Of a stretch of 64,000 bases of DNA, positions 43,245 through 52,760 are shown piece after piece. Positions within the stretch are counted from its first letter, which is position 1, and the number at the start of each line of letters is the position of its first letter. The position numbers and the translations under genes were made by a program. Source of the stretch: Nicoliella lavandulae (GTDB lineage: Bacteria > Bacillota > Bacilli > Lactobacillales > Lactobacillaceae); the NCBI RefSeq assembly GCF_037546185.1, contig NZ_JAWMWH010000001.1, positions 558,001 to 622,000 on the forward strand. Direction: 5' to 3'. The notes beneath the pieces are model-generated. The model was not told where the DNA came from, did no database searches, and saw nothing but the letters and a program-made list of their open reading frames with translations.

Positions 43245-44543
43245 ATGATAGATCGATATACACGAAGTGAAATGGGCCAAATTTGGTCTAAGCACAATCA
43301 ATTTAAAGCTTGGTTAGAAGTAGAAATTGCGATTGACGAAGCTTGGTCAAAATTAGGCCATATTCCGGCTGAAGATGTTGAGAAGATTAAAAAGAATGCT
43401 AAGTTTGATGAAAATCGAATTGCTGAAATTGAATCAGTTACGCATCATGATGTTGTCGCGTTTACCAGAAATGTATCAGAATCATTAGGACCTGAAAAGA
43501 AATGGGTTCACTTTGGGGTTACTAGTACTGATGTTGTTGATACCTCATATGGACTTCGTTTCAAACAAGCAAACGAAATTTTAAGAAAAGATATTCAAGA
43601 ATTAATCGATGTGATTGCTAAACAAGCAGTTAAGTACAAAGATACGGTAATGATTGGTCGGACTCATGGGGTCCAAGCCGAACCAACGACCTTTGGACTA
43701 AAGATTGCTCGTTGGTATTCAGAAATGAAACGCAACCAAAAACGGTTTGAAGAAACTTCTAAAGAAGTAGAAGCTGGTAAGATTTCGGGTGCAGTGGGAA
43801 CTTTTGCTAATATTCCTCCATTTGTGGAAGAATACGTTTGTAAAAAGTTAGGCATTCGTGCTCAAGAAATTTCTAGCCAAATTCTACCCCGTGATCTACA
43901 TGCTGATTACGTTGGCACATTGGCATTGATTGCTACTAGTTTGGAAGAATTTGCGACTGAAATTCGGGGTCTTCAACGTTCTGAAGTTCACGAAGTGGAA
44001 GAACACTTTAATGCTGGTCAAAAGGGTTCATCTGCAATGCCACATAAGCGGAATCCAGTTGGTTCAGAAAACATCTGTGGACTAGCACGGGTAGTTCGTG
44101 GTCACATGGTTACTGCATTTGAAGATGTTCCACTATGGCACGAACGGGATATTTCCCATTCATCCGCTGAACGGATTATTATGCCAGATACCACCATCCT
44201 ATTAGACTACATGCTCCATCGGTTTACTGGTATCTTGAGAGACTTAACTGTATTCCCAGATCGGATGAAATCCAACATGCAAATTACCCACGGCTTAATT
44301 TATAGCCAACGAGTAATGTTGAAATTAATCGATAGTGGAATGACTCGTGAAGCTGCTTATGACTTAGTTCAACCATTAACTGCTAAGTCATGGGATGAAA
44401 GTCTTCCATTTAAAGAACTAGTTGAAAACAATAAGGAAATCACTAGTCATCTTTCTAAAGCTGATATTGAAGATGCCTTTGATTATCATTATCACATTCG
44501 TCGTGCGGATGAAGTAATGAAACGAATTGGTTTATTAAAATAA
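43245..44543 (+). CDS. purB: Adenylosuccinate lyase
   Basis: 432 residues of the fumarase/aspartase superfamily. The signature GSSAMPHKRNP is present, with the catalytic histidine in MIGRTHGVQAEPTTFG and THHDVVAFTRN near residue 68. It splits adenylosuccinate to AMP and fumarate, and SAICAR to AICAR in de novo synthesis. Divergent from purA-guaC with a shared 229 bp control region. ATG after AAAGGTG. Confidence 0.97.
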   Translation: MIDRYTRSEMGQIWSKHNQFKAWLEVEIAIDEAWSKLGHIPAEDVEKIKKNAKFDENRIAEIESVTHHDVVAFTRNVSESLGPEKKWVHFGVTSTDVVDTSYGLRFKQANEILRKDIQELIDVIAKQAVKYKDTVMIGRTHGVQAEPTTFGLKIARWYSEMKRNQKRFEETSKEVEAGKISGAVGTFANIPPFVEEYVCKKLGIRAQEISSQILPRDLHADYVGTLALIATSLEEFATEIRGLQRSEVHEVEEHFNAGQKGSSAMPHKRNPVGSENICGLARVVRGHMVTAFEDVPLWHERDISHSSAERIIMPDTTILLDYMLHRFTGILRDLTVFPDRMKSNMQITHGLIYSQRVMLKLIDSGMTREAAYDLVQPLTAKSWDESLPFKELVENNKEITSHLSKADIEDAFDYHYHIRRADEVMKRIGLLK

Positions 44544-44554
44544 TTAGTTAATTT

Positions 44555-44591
44555 AAAAACACTTGTATTATATGATACAAGTGTTTTTTTA
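44555..44591 (+). terminator. purB terminator
   Basis: Perfect 14-base arms AAAAACACTTGTAT and ATACAAGTGTTTTT, six-base loop, T-run. Confidence 0.93.
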
Positions 44592-44721
44592 CATAAATAA
44601 ATAATGATTCAGTAGTTAGTATACTAAACCTGTGAATTAAAATATGTTACAATTAGGTTGTAGTAAATATCGATTTAATTGGATACACATAGTAAACATA
44701 TTGATAAAGGGGAAGGCGGCT

Positions 44722-44982
44722 ATGAAATACTTAATTAAAATTATTGATAACAGCAGTATGGCATTAACATGTGCCCTTGTGCTTTTGCTAGCGGGTAAAT
44801 TACAGTCTTTATCTTTGGCATGGGCGTTTATACTGGTTCTGGTATTAATTATCGTTATGTTCATTAGATTTGCAATGATTTCTGGTGAACCCACTTGTAA
44901 ACAAAACATGCTTTTCAATTCAGCCGTCTTAATTATGATTATTGTAACGATATGTTCATACTTATTTGTACAAAATGCATAG
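44722..44982 (+). CDS. Small membrane protein of unknown function
   Basis: 86 residues from the ATG at 44722, which follows GGGGAAGGCGG. The in-frame ATG at 44644 has no ribosome site. Three hydrophobic helices are visible (MALTCALVLLLAGKL, SLAWAFILVLVLIIVMFI, LIMIIVTICSYLFV). No recognised motif. It has its own terminator and lies just upstream of the fructan tandem, with which no functional tie is evident. Confidence 0.6.
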   Translation: MKYLIKIIDNSSMALTCALVLLLAGKLQSLSLAWAFILVLVLIIVMFIRFAMISGEPTCKQNMLFNSAVLIMIIVTICSYLFVQNA

Positions 44983-45009
44983 TGATTAGCTGTCCGATTT
45001 ATTAAGATT

Positions 45010-45047
45010 AACGACTTTTCTCATTAAACCGAGATGAGTCGTTTTTT
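45010..45047 (+). terminator. Rho-independent terminator
   Basis: Outer arms AACGACT and AGTCGTT, inner CTC/GAG, T-run. It ends the small membrane protein transcript before the GH68 gene. Confidence 0.75.
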
Positions 45048-45099
45048 CTATGGTAATATTAATTATTGAAAAGTTTAATGATTACGGAGATGAATTAAT

Positions 45100-47103
45100 T
45101 TGCAAAAGAGAACCCAACGAAAGCGTCACTTAAAGTATTGGATTAGTGGCGGAATCGTTTTAGCAGCCGTTGTGATTGGTGGGGCATTTGGCTATTATCA
45201 TTTAAAGTATTCAGTGAATACTTACTACGTTAACAGTTCAGCGATTTTATATGCAAAAGAAGACACGAACAGTAAACCATTATCCTATCTTGGACGTAAT
45301 TCAGCAGTGACACGGCAAGGAAAGGGATATTCCAAATGGATGAAAGTTACATACAAGGGTGCCTATGGAACGAAGCATGGGTATATTCTTGGTACGAAAC
45401 TTTCAAAAGTTGGCTTTAAATATGCTCAAAAGGGCACTGCTTATTATAAGAGTGCTGATGCAACTAGCACTGCCGGTAAGATTACTGATCATAACGTGTT
45501 AGTTCACACCGATGCAACTTCCGGAAAAGTGGCTACCGATTATGATGGGAATAAAATATATGTAGATGCTAGTAAGCTAACTGCTAAGCCGGTGACGTTT
45601 AGTGATAGTTATGGGACTAATCACTATACTCGTTATAATATGAAGAAAATTGCTGCTGCTGCTAAGCAGAAGAAGTATCAAGTGCCTAGTTTTAAGGGAA
45701 TGAGTATTTCAGATATTACCAACGCCCGTGGAATTAATCGGCATCACCCTAGTAAAACTGATCAACTGGATGTTTGGGACAGTTGGCCCCTACAGGATAA
45801 AAATGGTAATTTAGTTAATTACCACGGTTATCATGTGGTCTTTGCAATGGCCGGTGATCCAGTGACTAACTTTAATGATAGTGGTGCTGAATGGGGAGCT
45901 TCCATTTACATGTTCTACCAAAGTGTGAATAGCGATACCAGTGATATTTCATCCTGGAAGAATGCTGGAAAGGTATTTAACACACGGACTGAAGGTAGTA
46001 CTGGCTCTAAGTATTTGAAGGAAGAAACGGAAGAATGGTCCGGATCAAGTATTCAAACTGGTAATAACACCATGCGACTCTTCTATACTGCCTTTTCTGG
46101 TGCTAAAAAGTACGGCGGAAATGGTCAAAACCAACAAGTGCTTTCGACGGCTCAATTAACGGTTAATGCAACTAGCAATGGATTAGTAATTGATCACAGT
46201 AAGACGACTGATCATAAACCAATTTTCTATGGTGATGGAAAGTACTATCAAAACATGAAGCAAACCCAAGGTGAAGCCATGCGCTTCACTGCTGATGACC
46301 ATACATTACGTGATCCACACTTTATTGAAGACAATGGTCACAAGTACTTAGTCTTTGAAGGAAATACTGGAACTAAGTTTAGTGGCGCAGCATATAGTGA
46401 CAATAATAACTATAATTATGCTAATATTGGTGGCAGTAAGAAGTACCAAAAGAAGGTTCAAAAACAATTAGTTAAGAATCGGAATACTTGGAACGGAATT
46501 CGGAACCAATATGCGAATGGTGCACTGGGAATTATTGAGTTAAATAATGATTATACCGTTAAGAAAATTATGAAGCCGCTAGTGACATTTAACGGGGTTG
46601 ATGATGAAGCCGAACGCCCAAACGTCTTTAAGAAGGATGGCAAGTGGTATCTCTTTACCGACACGCGAGGAAGCCGTCTCTTAAAGAAGACAGCTAATAA
46701 AAGAGGTATTTATATGTTAGGATTTGTGGCTGATAAGCTAACCGGCCCATACAAACCATTGAATAATGGTAGCGGCGTGGTCTTATCATCGACTGATTTA
46801 AACCAACGCAGTCGGACGTATACTTATTCTTACTTTGTAATTAATAACCAAGATAGTAATAATCTCGTGGTCACTAGTTATATGACCCATGCCGGAAATG
46901 CTAAACGGTACGGTGGTCACTCAACGTTTGCCCCTAGTTTCTTGATCAATATTAATGGTGATAAAACTAGTGTTGTAGCTAATTCAATCTTGCCACAAGG
47001 GGCATTAACTGCTGGGGTATTTGCTAATACCAGTGGCACCACTGGGACAACTACAAATACAATGGCGAACACCACAAGTCCATTTACACAAAATCAGAAC
47101 TAA
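45100..47103 (+). CDS. GH68 fructansucrase (levansucrase/inulosucrase)
   Basis: 667 residues. An N-terminal helix (14-32) serves as signal or anchor; residues 38-165 look like two SH3-like modules (YVNSSAILYAKEDTNSKPLSYLG; YAQKGTAYYKSADATS). The GH68 five-bladed propeller follows with nucleophile D227 (LDVWDSWP), transition-state stabiliser D405 (LRDPHF) and acid/base E505 (DDEAERPN), so all three catalytic residues are intact. It splits sucrose and builds fructan. There is no LPXTG anchor; the C terminus is Thr/Asn-rich. Start is TTG after GGAG. The GH32 gene follows 20 bp later, so synthesis and breakdown of the polymer share one transcript. Levan versus inulin linkage is not readable. Confidence 0.93.
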   Translation: MQKRTQRKRHLKYWISGGIVLAAVVIGGAFGYYHLKYSVNTYYVNSSAILYAKEDTNSKPLSYLGRNSAVTRQGKGYSKWMKVTYKGAYGTKHGYILGTKLSKVGFKYAQKGTAYYKSADATSTAGKITDHNVLVHTDATSGKVATDYDGNKIYVDASKLTAKPVTFSDSYGTNHYTRYNMKKIAAAAKQKKYQVPSFKGMSISDITNARGINRHHPSKTDQLDVWDSWPLQDKNGNLVNYHGYHVVFAMAGDPVTNFNDSGAEWGASIYMFYQSVNSDTSDISSWKNAGKVFNTRTEGSTGSKYLKEETEEWSGSSIQTGNNTMRLFYTAFSGAKKYGGNGQNQQVLSTAQLTVNATSNGLVIDHSKTTDHKPIFYGDGKYYQNMKQTQGEAMRFTADDHTLRDPHFIEDNGHKYLVFEGNTGTKFSGAAYSDNNNYNYANIGGSKKYQKKVQKQLVKNRNTWNGIRNQYANGALGIIELNNDYTVKKIMKPLVTFNGVDDEAERPNVFKKDGKWYLFTDTRGSRLLKKTANKRGIYMLGFVADKLTGPYKPLNNGSGVVLSSTDLNQRSRTYTYSYFVINNQDSNNLVVTSYMTHAGNAKRYGGHSTFAPSFLININGDKTSVVANSILPQGALTAGVFANTSGTTGTTTNTMANTTSPFTQNQN

Positions 47104-47123
47104 AATGGAAGGGTGGTAATTGG

Positions 47124-49133
47124 ATGAAATTTAAATATCATTTTAAACGGCACCATCACTTTAACTTAAATTGGTTAATCGCATCCACAACGGCGATGGC
47201 AATTCTAACGTTTTATAATTCAGAGCTAAATGCACATTCATCTGCATCAGCAGATATTTTTCCAACCATTAATTTAGGTGAAAACGCAGTACAACTAGCT
47301 CAAAGTCAAGTAAGCAGTGTAGCAGGCCTTAGTACTCAGGTAGTTGGCCAAGTTGATAAACGTCAACAAAGCCAGTTTGCAATTTCTGCTAATGCTGCGA
47401 ATAACGTGATTGCCACGGACCCGTTAAATGCAGTTCCATTGGGTGAGAATGCCTCCAATTCAATTATTCAAACCGCTACTAACATTGTGAATCGAGTAGT
47501 TTTGAATAAGCAGTTTAACGATGCCTATATTAATACTGATGCTAAACTATATAACAACCCAGTTGATAGTGATATTAGTGATTCGGTAGTGGCTGATAAT
47601 GCGCAAGTTCAAACAGCAAATTACTTGGTTAAAAATAAGGTTCCAACCATGTACAATAATAATTTATACTACGTTAACCAAGACCAAGTGAAGACTCAAG
47701 AAACATCGACCCCCCTGAATAACAATACGTTTACTCAGCGCTATCACTATAATATTCCAACTGGATTTATGAATGATATTCAGTCCATCATTAAAATTGG
47801 TGATACATGGAACATCTATTACCTTTCAAATGATCAAAAGGATACGGGGAGTAATACCGAATGGGCATTGGTTCAAACTAAGGATTTTAAATCCTTTCGC
47901 AATGTAGGGATTGCAATTCCCCGCAACACTGGCGGTTGGGAATCAGCAGCCACTGGTTCCATTATTATGAATAATCAAAATGGACACATTATTAATAATA
48001 ACGTGCCTGATAATGCACTCTTGGCCTTCTTTACTGGTTTTTCAAACGGATTGCAAAATGTGTATGAAGCATACTCTACCGATGGTGGAGTTACGTTTAA
48101 ACCAGCCCAAGATGGTGCATTAATGACCCAGTATAATCAAGGGGGTGCCTTTCGGGACCCTAAAGTATTGTGGGATGCTAAAAATAATCAGTTAATTATG
48201 TATATTGCACAGGGGAACACTAATTCTGGTGGGAATCAAATTGCGACCTTTACGAGTCCAACGGGGATGCCAAACACTTGGAAGAATGTTGGTAACAGTG
48301 CTTCCTTTACCCCATCAATGAGTGACGATGCTCCTAGTATGCTAGAATGTCCAGTTGTTATCCCTAAGGTTTATGACCATGCAACTGGGCAGGAAAAAGC
48401 CGTCCTCTTTTTTAGTGGGGATGGCGGTAATGGTGGCAAGGGTGTCTTCTATCAAGTGGGTCACGTTGATGATAACGGATTATTTGTAGCGGATAGTAAA
48501 ACAGTGCGCCGAATCGATAATGGTGCTGATGATTATGCTGCCAATTATGCTCCGCTGGATGATGAAGGCAAACAACTAATGATGATTGGTTGGATCGGGA
48601 ATTGGAATCGGGATTATGGTGATTTCATGAAGGCGAATAATAACTATCACATTGGTTCATTCACATTACCACGGACGCTTACCCTAAATAATGGCGTTTT
48701 AAATGAACAGTTAGTGGCGCCAGCCAGTCAACGGTACTTCCATAAGAAGAATACCCATGGACTAACATTGAAGGGGACCAAGACCAGTAGTAAGATTGTG
48801 GTCACGTTTAAAAAGCCAGTGAAACAAAACGTATTTGCGATGATTCAAAGTGATACGACAACGAACGTCAATGTCTTTTCGAACGGGAAAAATAATCAAC
48901 AAACAAACGTAACAATCTCACAACCATTTAGTCAACTTGGTGGTGCTGAGGACCTTTCGAACTTGTTAGACCGACCGGCAAAGAAGTTTATTTTCTACAT
49001 TGATAAGAGTTCAATTGAAGTTTCGATTCCTGAATTAGGAAAGGTTTATACTATTTTGAAACTTTCCACTGATTCACAATTAAAATTTAATACGGAACAT
49101 AAAGCGACTGTTTCAGCGTATCGCTTTAACTAA
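47124..49133 (+). CDS. Extracellular GH32 fructanase
   Basis: 669 residues. A basic, histidine-rich head and one hydrophobic segment (17-31) direct export. A linker of about 150 residues is followed by the GH32 propeller: nucleophile D218 in GFMNDIQ (classical invertases have WMNDPNG), D345 in FRDPKV, acid/base E408 in MLECPVV. A C-terminal beta-sandwich runs from about 520. It should release fructose from levan, inulin or oligosaccharides outside the cell. No LPXTG or repeats are visible. Second gene of the GH68-GH32 unit. Exo versus endo action is uncertain; the NDIQ variant fits polymer-acting enzymes better than sucrases. Confidence 0.9.
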   Translation: MKFKYHFKRHHHFNLNWLIASTTAMAILTFYNSELNAHSSASADIFPTINLGENAVQLAQSQVSSVAGLSTQVVGQVDKRQQSQFAISANAANNVIATDPLNAVPLGENASNSIIQTATNIVNRVVLNKQFNDAYINTDAKLYNNPVDSDISDSVVADNAQVQTANYLVKNKVPTMYNNNLYYVNQDQVKTQETSTPLNNNTFTQRYHYNIPTGFMNDIQSIIKIGDTWNIYYLSNDQKDTGSNTEWALVQTKDFKSFRNVGIAIPRNTGGWESAATGSIIMNNQNGHIINNNVPDNALLAFFTGFSNGLQNVYEAYSTDGGVTFKPAQDGALMTQYNQGGAFRDPKVLWDAKNNQLIMYIAQGNTNSGGNQIATFTSPTGMPNTWKNVGNSASFTPSMSDDAPSMLECPVVIPKVYDHATGQEKAVLFFSGDGGNGGKGVFYQVGHVDDNGLFVADSKTVRRIDNGADDYAANYAPLDDEGKQLMMIGWIGNWNRDYGDFMKANNNYHIGSFTLPRTLTLNNGVLNEQLVAPASQRYFHKKNTHGLTLKGTKTSSKIVVTFKKPVKQNVFAMIQSDTTTNVNVFSNGKNNQQTNVTISQPFSQLGGAEDLSNLLDRPAKKFIFYIDKSSIEVSIPELGKVYTILKLSTDSQLKFNTEHKATVSAYRFN

Positions 49134-49172
49134 AAAATGTGAACTGAGCAGATACTCAGTTCACATTTTTTT
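49132..49172. terminator. Bidirectional terminator of the fructan operon
   Basis: Perfect 17-base arms AAAAAATGTGAACTGAG and CTCAGTTCACATTTTTT around a six-base loop. Confidence 0.95.
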
Positions 49173-50109
49173 AATTAAAGTAGGTTTTTAAGAAGTTACT
49201 AACTCGTTGTCGGTATTCCTTTGGTTTGAACCAGAAACTTTCAGCGTGCTTAGCACCCTTAACGATCCAAAGTTGCTTTGGTGAATCGGAAGCCCGATAA
49301 TTTTCGTATGCCATATAAGTTGGTACATACGTATCTTCACTGCCATGGATGATTAGAATTGGCAAGTGGTTTTTCTTTAATTGCTTCGTGGTAGAGGCAT
49401 CGTTCAGATAGTAGCCCAACCGCCGTTTGTTAATCGAACTAACCATCGCTTCGAACGGGTACTTCGGTAAGTTGTAGCGGAACTTGAGCAGGTAACCAAG
49501 TTCTTCACGCACGCTAGAGTACCCACAATCAGCAATAATGGCTTCGACTTGAACGGGGAGCTTAGTCCCGCTAAGCATGGAAACAATACCAGCTCCCATA
49601 CTAACCCCGAATAATAGGATTCGACAGTCACTACCAAGCCGATCAACTAATTTATTGAACCATGATTGGTAGTCCTTTTGGTCTAACCAGCCAAAACTAA
49701 CGTATTTACCAGCACTTTCACCATGTCCACGATCATCGGGCATTAAAATATTGAAGCCCATTTCGTAAAACATTTTAGCGTAGCCAGACATGGTCTCACG
49801 AGTTCCGTTATAACCATGGGCAATTACAACGGTCTTCTTTGTCTTGTTTTCATTTGGAATGTAAGTGGCTACCATCGTTTCACCAGTGGCAGGCTCAAAA
49901 TTATGCCAGGTTTCTTTATGAATGTGTTTGTACCACTTTAAACCATGGTAGTATTCCTTAGCATATGGCAATAGCGTTTTGGATGGACGGGGTTTTTTAG
50001 TCCGCCGAGCCATCCCAATTTTGAAAAAGTACTCACTGAGGGCAAAGCTACCAGCGGCAGCTGCAATCGGTAGTCCTAAAACTAATGGTAGTTTAGAGTG
50101 TTTAGCCAT
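49171..50109 (-). CDS. Alpha/beta hydrolase with N-terminal membrane anchor
   Basis: 312 residues. A hydrophobic segment near residues 8-24 anchors the protein. The hydrolase shows VVIAHGYNGTRE (oxyanion), DDRGHGESAG, LFGVSMGAGIV (nucleophile serine) and ILIIHGSEDTYVP plus KGAKHAESFW (acid and histidine). The substrate is unknown; esterase or peptidase are both possible. The ATG at 50109 follows GGGAGGG, and the TTG at 50124 is too close to it. It is 23 bp after the tyrosine phosphatase gene, in one operon. Confidence 0.9.
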   Translation of the reverse strand: MAKHSKLPLVLGLPIAAAAGSFALSEYFFKIGMARRTKKPRPSKTLLPYAKEYYHGLKWYKHIHKETWHNFEPATGETMVATYIPNENKTKKTVVIAHGYNGTRETMSGYAKMFYEMGFNILMPDDRGHGESAGKYVSFGWLDQKDYQSWFNKLVDRLGSDCRILLFGVSMGAGIVSMLSGTKLPVQVEAIIADCGYSSVREELGYLLKFRYNLPKYPFEAMVSSINKRRLGYYLNDASTTKQLKKNHLPILIIHGSEDTYVPTYMAYENYRASDSPKQLWIVKGAKHAESFWFKPKEYRQRVSNFLKTYFN

Positions 50110-50132
50110 AATAATCCCTCCCAAAATAGAAA

Positions 50133-50912
50133 TTAGTCTAAGTATTCAGCCCGTAATTTTTGGACGTCTGAATCACTTAGGTTGAGATATTCATGAATAA
50201 AGTTATCCATGTTACCGTAAAGCTCCTTAATTTTATTCATAGCAGCATTGTAATAATCAATGGAGACGGTGTAAAGAGCATTTACGTTTTCCTTAAAAAT
50301 ATTATTAATATTGTAACGTTCATAGTGTTGAATTTGTTTTTGCACATATGGTTTCATTTGTTCAGCAGACGCTAAGTAATCTTTTTTAATGTCTTCTTCC
50401 TTAACCCCTAATACAAATAGTAGCATTACAATACCCATTCCAGTTCGGTCTTTACCTTGGGAACAATGCATTAATGAGCATCCGTTAGGATCCTTCAATA
50501 ATCTTTGGAAAAGGTTGCGGTATGAATTACGCGCAATTGGACTTTCAATTAGGTTTTCGTAAACGTGTTTCATGTGTAATTTACCAATTGTAGGATCTTC
50601 GGAATAGCGTTGCAACATTACATCTGCTGTGCGTCGTTCTTTTTGTTCAAAAATTGGGTTTTGTGAGTATTTAACGCCATCAGGCACTAAGTCGGGTTCT
50701 GAATCACGTTCCATTTTAGAACGTAAGTCAATATCATTAGTAATACCATAGTTTTTTAAGTATGCCTGGTCTTTAGCATCTAGCTCCGCTAAATTACCGG
50801 AACGAATGATCTTATGCCACTTGGTAGTGTGACCATCATTGGTTGGATAACCACCGATGTCACGGAAGTTATAACCATTCTTAATATCTAATAACCGTTT
50901 ATTCTCTGTCAT
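50133..50912 (-). CDS. Tyrosine-protein phosphatase (Y_phosphatase3 type)
   Basis: 259 residues. The signature loop MHCSQGKDRTGMG holds catalytic C150 and R156 (CX5R). NGYNFRDIGGYPT and IIRSGNLAELD are the usual N-terminal blocks. This IphP/LipA-like group dephosphorylates phosphotyrosine or phosphoinositides and is common in lactobacilli. First gene of a two-gene unit with the alpha/beta hydrolase. Confidence 0.92.
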   Translation of the reverse strand: MTENKRLLDIKNGYNFRDIGGYPTNDGHTTKWHKIIRSGNLAELDAKDQAYLKNYGITNDIDLRSKMERDSEPDLVPDGVKYSQNPIFEQKERRTADVMLQRYSEDPTIGKLHMKHVYENLIESPIARNSYRNLFQRLLKDPNGCSLMHCSQGKDRTGMGIVMLLFVLGVKEEDIKKDYLASAEQMKPYVQKQIQHYERYNINNIFKENVNALYTVSIDYYNAAMNKIKELYGNMDNFIHEYLNLSDSDVQKLRAEYLD

Positions 50913-51018
50913 TATTATTCACTCTTTCGTAATCATCTAAAATTCTTCTAATTCCATTTTAAAAGAAATACATTAAATAAGATACTAATATTATTCATAA
51001 AATAAAAAAGGTTAAATA

Positions 51019-51047
51019 TTGACACCGTGTCACCAGGATGATAAACT
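51019..51047 (+). promoter_or_regulatory. hrtRBA-type operon promoter
   Basis: TTGACA (51019-51024), 17 bp, TAAACT (51042-51047). The first TetR-type operator overlaps the -35. Confidence 0.65.
51020..51032. promoter_or_regulatory. TetR-type operator 1
   Basis: TGACACCGTGTCA, a perfect palindrome with six-base arms around C. It resembles the TGACAC-N-GTGTCA type operator I recall for HrtR of Lactococcus. It covers the -35. Confidence 0.75.
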
Positions 51048-51060
51048 TTAAATTAACATA

Positions 51061-51073
51061 TGACATAGTGTCA
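51061..51073. promoter_or_regulatory. TetR-type operator 2
   Basis: TGACATAGTGTCA, matching operator 1 at all but two bases and 41 bp downstream of it, between the promoter and the ribosome site. Confidence 0.7.
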
Positions 51074-51092
51074 CCACGAAAGGAAGTTACTT

Positions 51093-51689
51093 ATGCCAAC
51101 TAAAACATTTACTAATTTAAATCAAACGAAACAAGACGCAGTGTTCAACGCATTGTTAAATGAATTTTCTCAGTACAAACTATCCGAAGCCCAAGTGGCT
51201 AGAATAATTAAAGATTGTGATATCGCTCGTGGTTCATTTTATAAGTATTTTGGAGATATTACTGATAGTTATAATTACACACTCAAGCGTGTGTTGGATA
51301 AAGTCCATTTTGATGTTTTCACAATGATTAAACATGAAACAAATAATACCCTAGATAGTTTTTATCAAGCTACAGCTAATTTTATTGATGAAATTAATCA
51401 TTCTAAGTATCGTGAATTTTACCGAATGTACGTTGCTTACAATCAGTATGATTTAAAAGCACCATCTTTTGATTATCATCAATTAGCTAAGGATGCATTG
51501 ATAATGTACGTTAATGGTCAGCAAATCGATGACCTAAATAGCATTGCGGTAATTTATAAGACAGCGACTGATGCTAGTCATAACGTCATTAGAGCTGTTT
51601 TATTAGGTGCTGATCAATCAGAGGAATTAAATGATTTGAAGACCCTCTTTAAGGTCTTGAGCTTAGGAGTAGTGAAGGAGTCGGTTTAA
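51093..51689 (+). CDS. hrtR: TetR-family repressor, HrtR-like
   Basis: 198 residues. The helix-turn-helix reads YKLSEAQVARIIKDCDIARGSFYKYFGDITD (about 27-57). The ligand domain is helical, with histidines at several points (HSKYREFY, DYHQLAK, ASHNVIR), compatible with heme binding as in HrtR. Gene order regulator-permease-ATPase, the permease type and the TGACAC/GTGTCA operators all match the hrtRBA heme efflux operon of lactococci. It should repress its own operon and let go when heme is present. The TetR identity is secure; heme as the ligand is inference. Confidence 0.78.
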   Translation: MPTKTFTNLNQTKQDAVFNALLNEFSQYKLSEAQVARIIKDCDIARGSFYKYFGDITDSYNYTLKRVLDKVHFDVFTMIKHETNNTLDSFYQATANFIDEINHSKYREFYRMYVAYNQYDLKAPSFDYHQLAKDALIMYVNGQQIDDLNSIAVIYKTATDASHNVIRAVLLGADQSEELNDLKTLFKVLSLGVVKESV

Positions 51690-51690
51690 C

Positions 51691-52758
51691 ATGTTTTTAG
51701 CAATTCGTGAAATTAGAAAATATAAATTACGTTATAGTTTAATTGGCGTGGTATTAGTATTGATTGCTTACTTGATTTTTGTTTTAACGGGATTGGCGAA
51801 TGGATTAGCCGCTTCTAATCGGACGGCGATTGACTCGTGGGATGCAAACCAAATTGTATTAAACGAAGATGCTAATGGTTCACTAACTCAATCAACGCTA
51901 AATCAACAACAGGCGGATCATTTTAATCAATCTAATCAAGCCGCCCTCGTGCAATTAAATGCTAATGTTAATCGAGTTGGCCACCAGGAAAAGACAGGCG
52001 CTCAGATCTTAGGAATTAAAGCCAACCAGTTCATTAGCCGAAAGATGAAGATTGAACAGGGACGAAAATTTAGAAACAATCACGAAGTGGTGGTAGACGA
52101 TAGCTTGTTGAAAAATGATGGCTATCGAATTGGCGATTTTATTAAAATTGCCAGTCATCGGCAAAAATATCAAATTGTAGGTAGCGTTAGTAACAATCAG
52201 CTTAGTGTTGCTCCAGTAATCTATGGTTCACTAACGGCTGTCCAACAAATGAAGTTTGGTACGACCAGCCAAGCACCGATTAGTGCAGTAGTTATAAAAG
52301 ATAATGCGCATCATAAAGCGGTTAATGGGACAACAACTTTAGCAATGAATGATTTCATTAATAAACTACCTGGTTATACAGCTCAAAATAATACGTTTAA
52401 CTTTATGATTGGTTTCTTACTAGTAATTACATTATTCATTGTTGCCATCTTCTTGTATGTATTGACCATTCAAAAGATTCCATACTTAGCAGTAATGAAG
52501 GTACAGGGAATTAGTAATGGATACTTGGTTAGGAGCATCATTGGGCAAGCAGCAATTTTAGGTGTAATTGGTGTCCTTATCAGTGGGGGACTAACGGCTA
52601 TTACAGTTATTGCAATACCAAGTAGTGTTCCAATTCAATTTAACTATCTATTGATGGGATCGATTGCCGTGCTGTTGGTCATAATGACCATTGTTGGGGC
52701 GTTAATTCCAATTCGTACCGTAACTAAGATCGATCCAGCAACAGTAATTGGAGGTTAA
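51691..52758 (+). CDS. hrtB: FtsX-type ABC permease, HrtB-like
   Basis: 355 residues. One N-terminal helix (YSLIGVVLVLIAYLIFVLTGLANGLA), a large extracellular domain (about 45-235), then three helices at the C terminus: the MacB/FtsX topology. The ending IPIRTVTKIDPATVIGG is a family hallmark. The N-terminal VLTGLANGLAASNRTAID resembles HrtB heme-efflux permeases. It begins 1 bp after the regulator stop and ends 2 bp before the ATPase gene, so all three are translationally coupled. Confidence 0.8.
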   Translation: MFLAIREIRKYKLRYSLIGVVLVLIAYLIFVLTGLANGLAASNRTAIDSWDANQIVLNEDANGSLTQSTLNQQQADHFNQSNQAALVQLNANVNRVGHQEKTGAQILGIKANQFISRKMKIEQGRKFRNNHEVVVDDSLLKNDGYRIGDFIKIASHRQKYQIVGSVSNNQLSVAPVIYGSLTAVQQMKFGTTSQAPISAVVIKDNAHHKAVNGTTTLAMNDFINKLPGYTAQNNTFNFMIGFLLVITLFIVAIFLYVLTIQKIPYLAVMKVQGISNGYLVRSIIGQAAILGVIGVLISGGLTAITVIAIPSSVPIQFNYLLMGSIAVLLVIMTIVGALIPIRTVTKIDPATVIGG

Positions 52759-52760
52759 TT

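Noticed and set aside
44644..44721. Longer start (ATG at 44644) for the small membrane protein
   Set aside because: No ribosome site there, whereas GGGGAAGGCGG precedes the ATG at 44722 and the extra N terminus looks non-coding.
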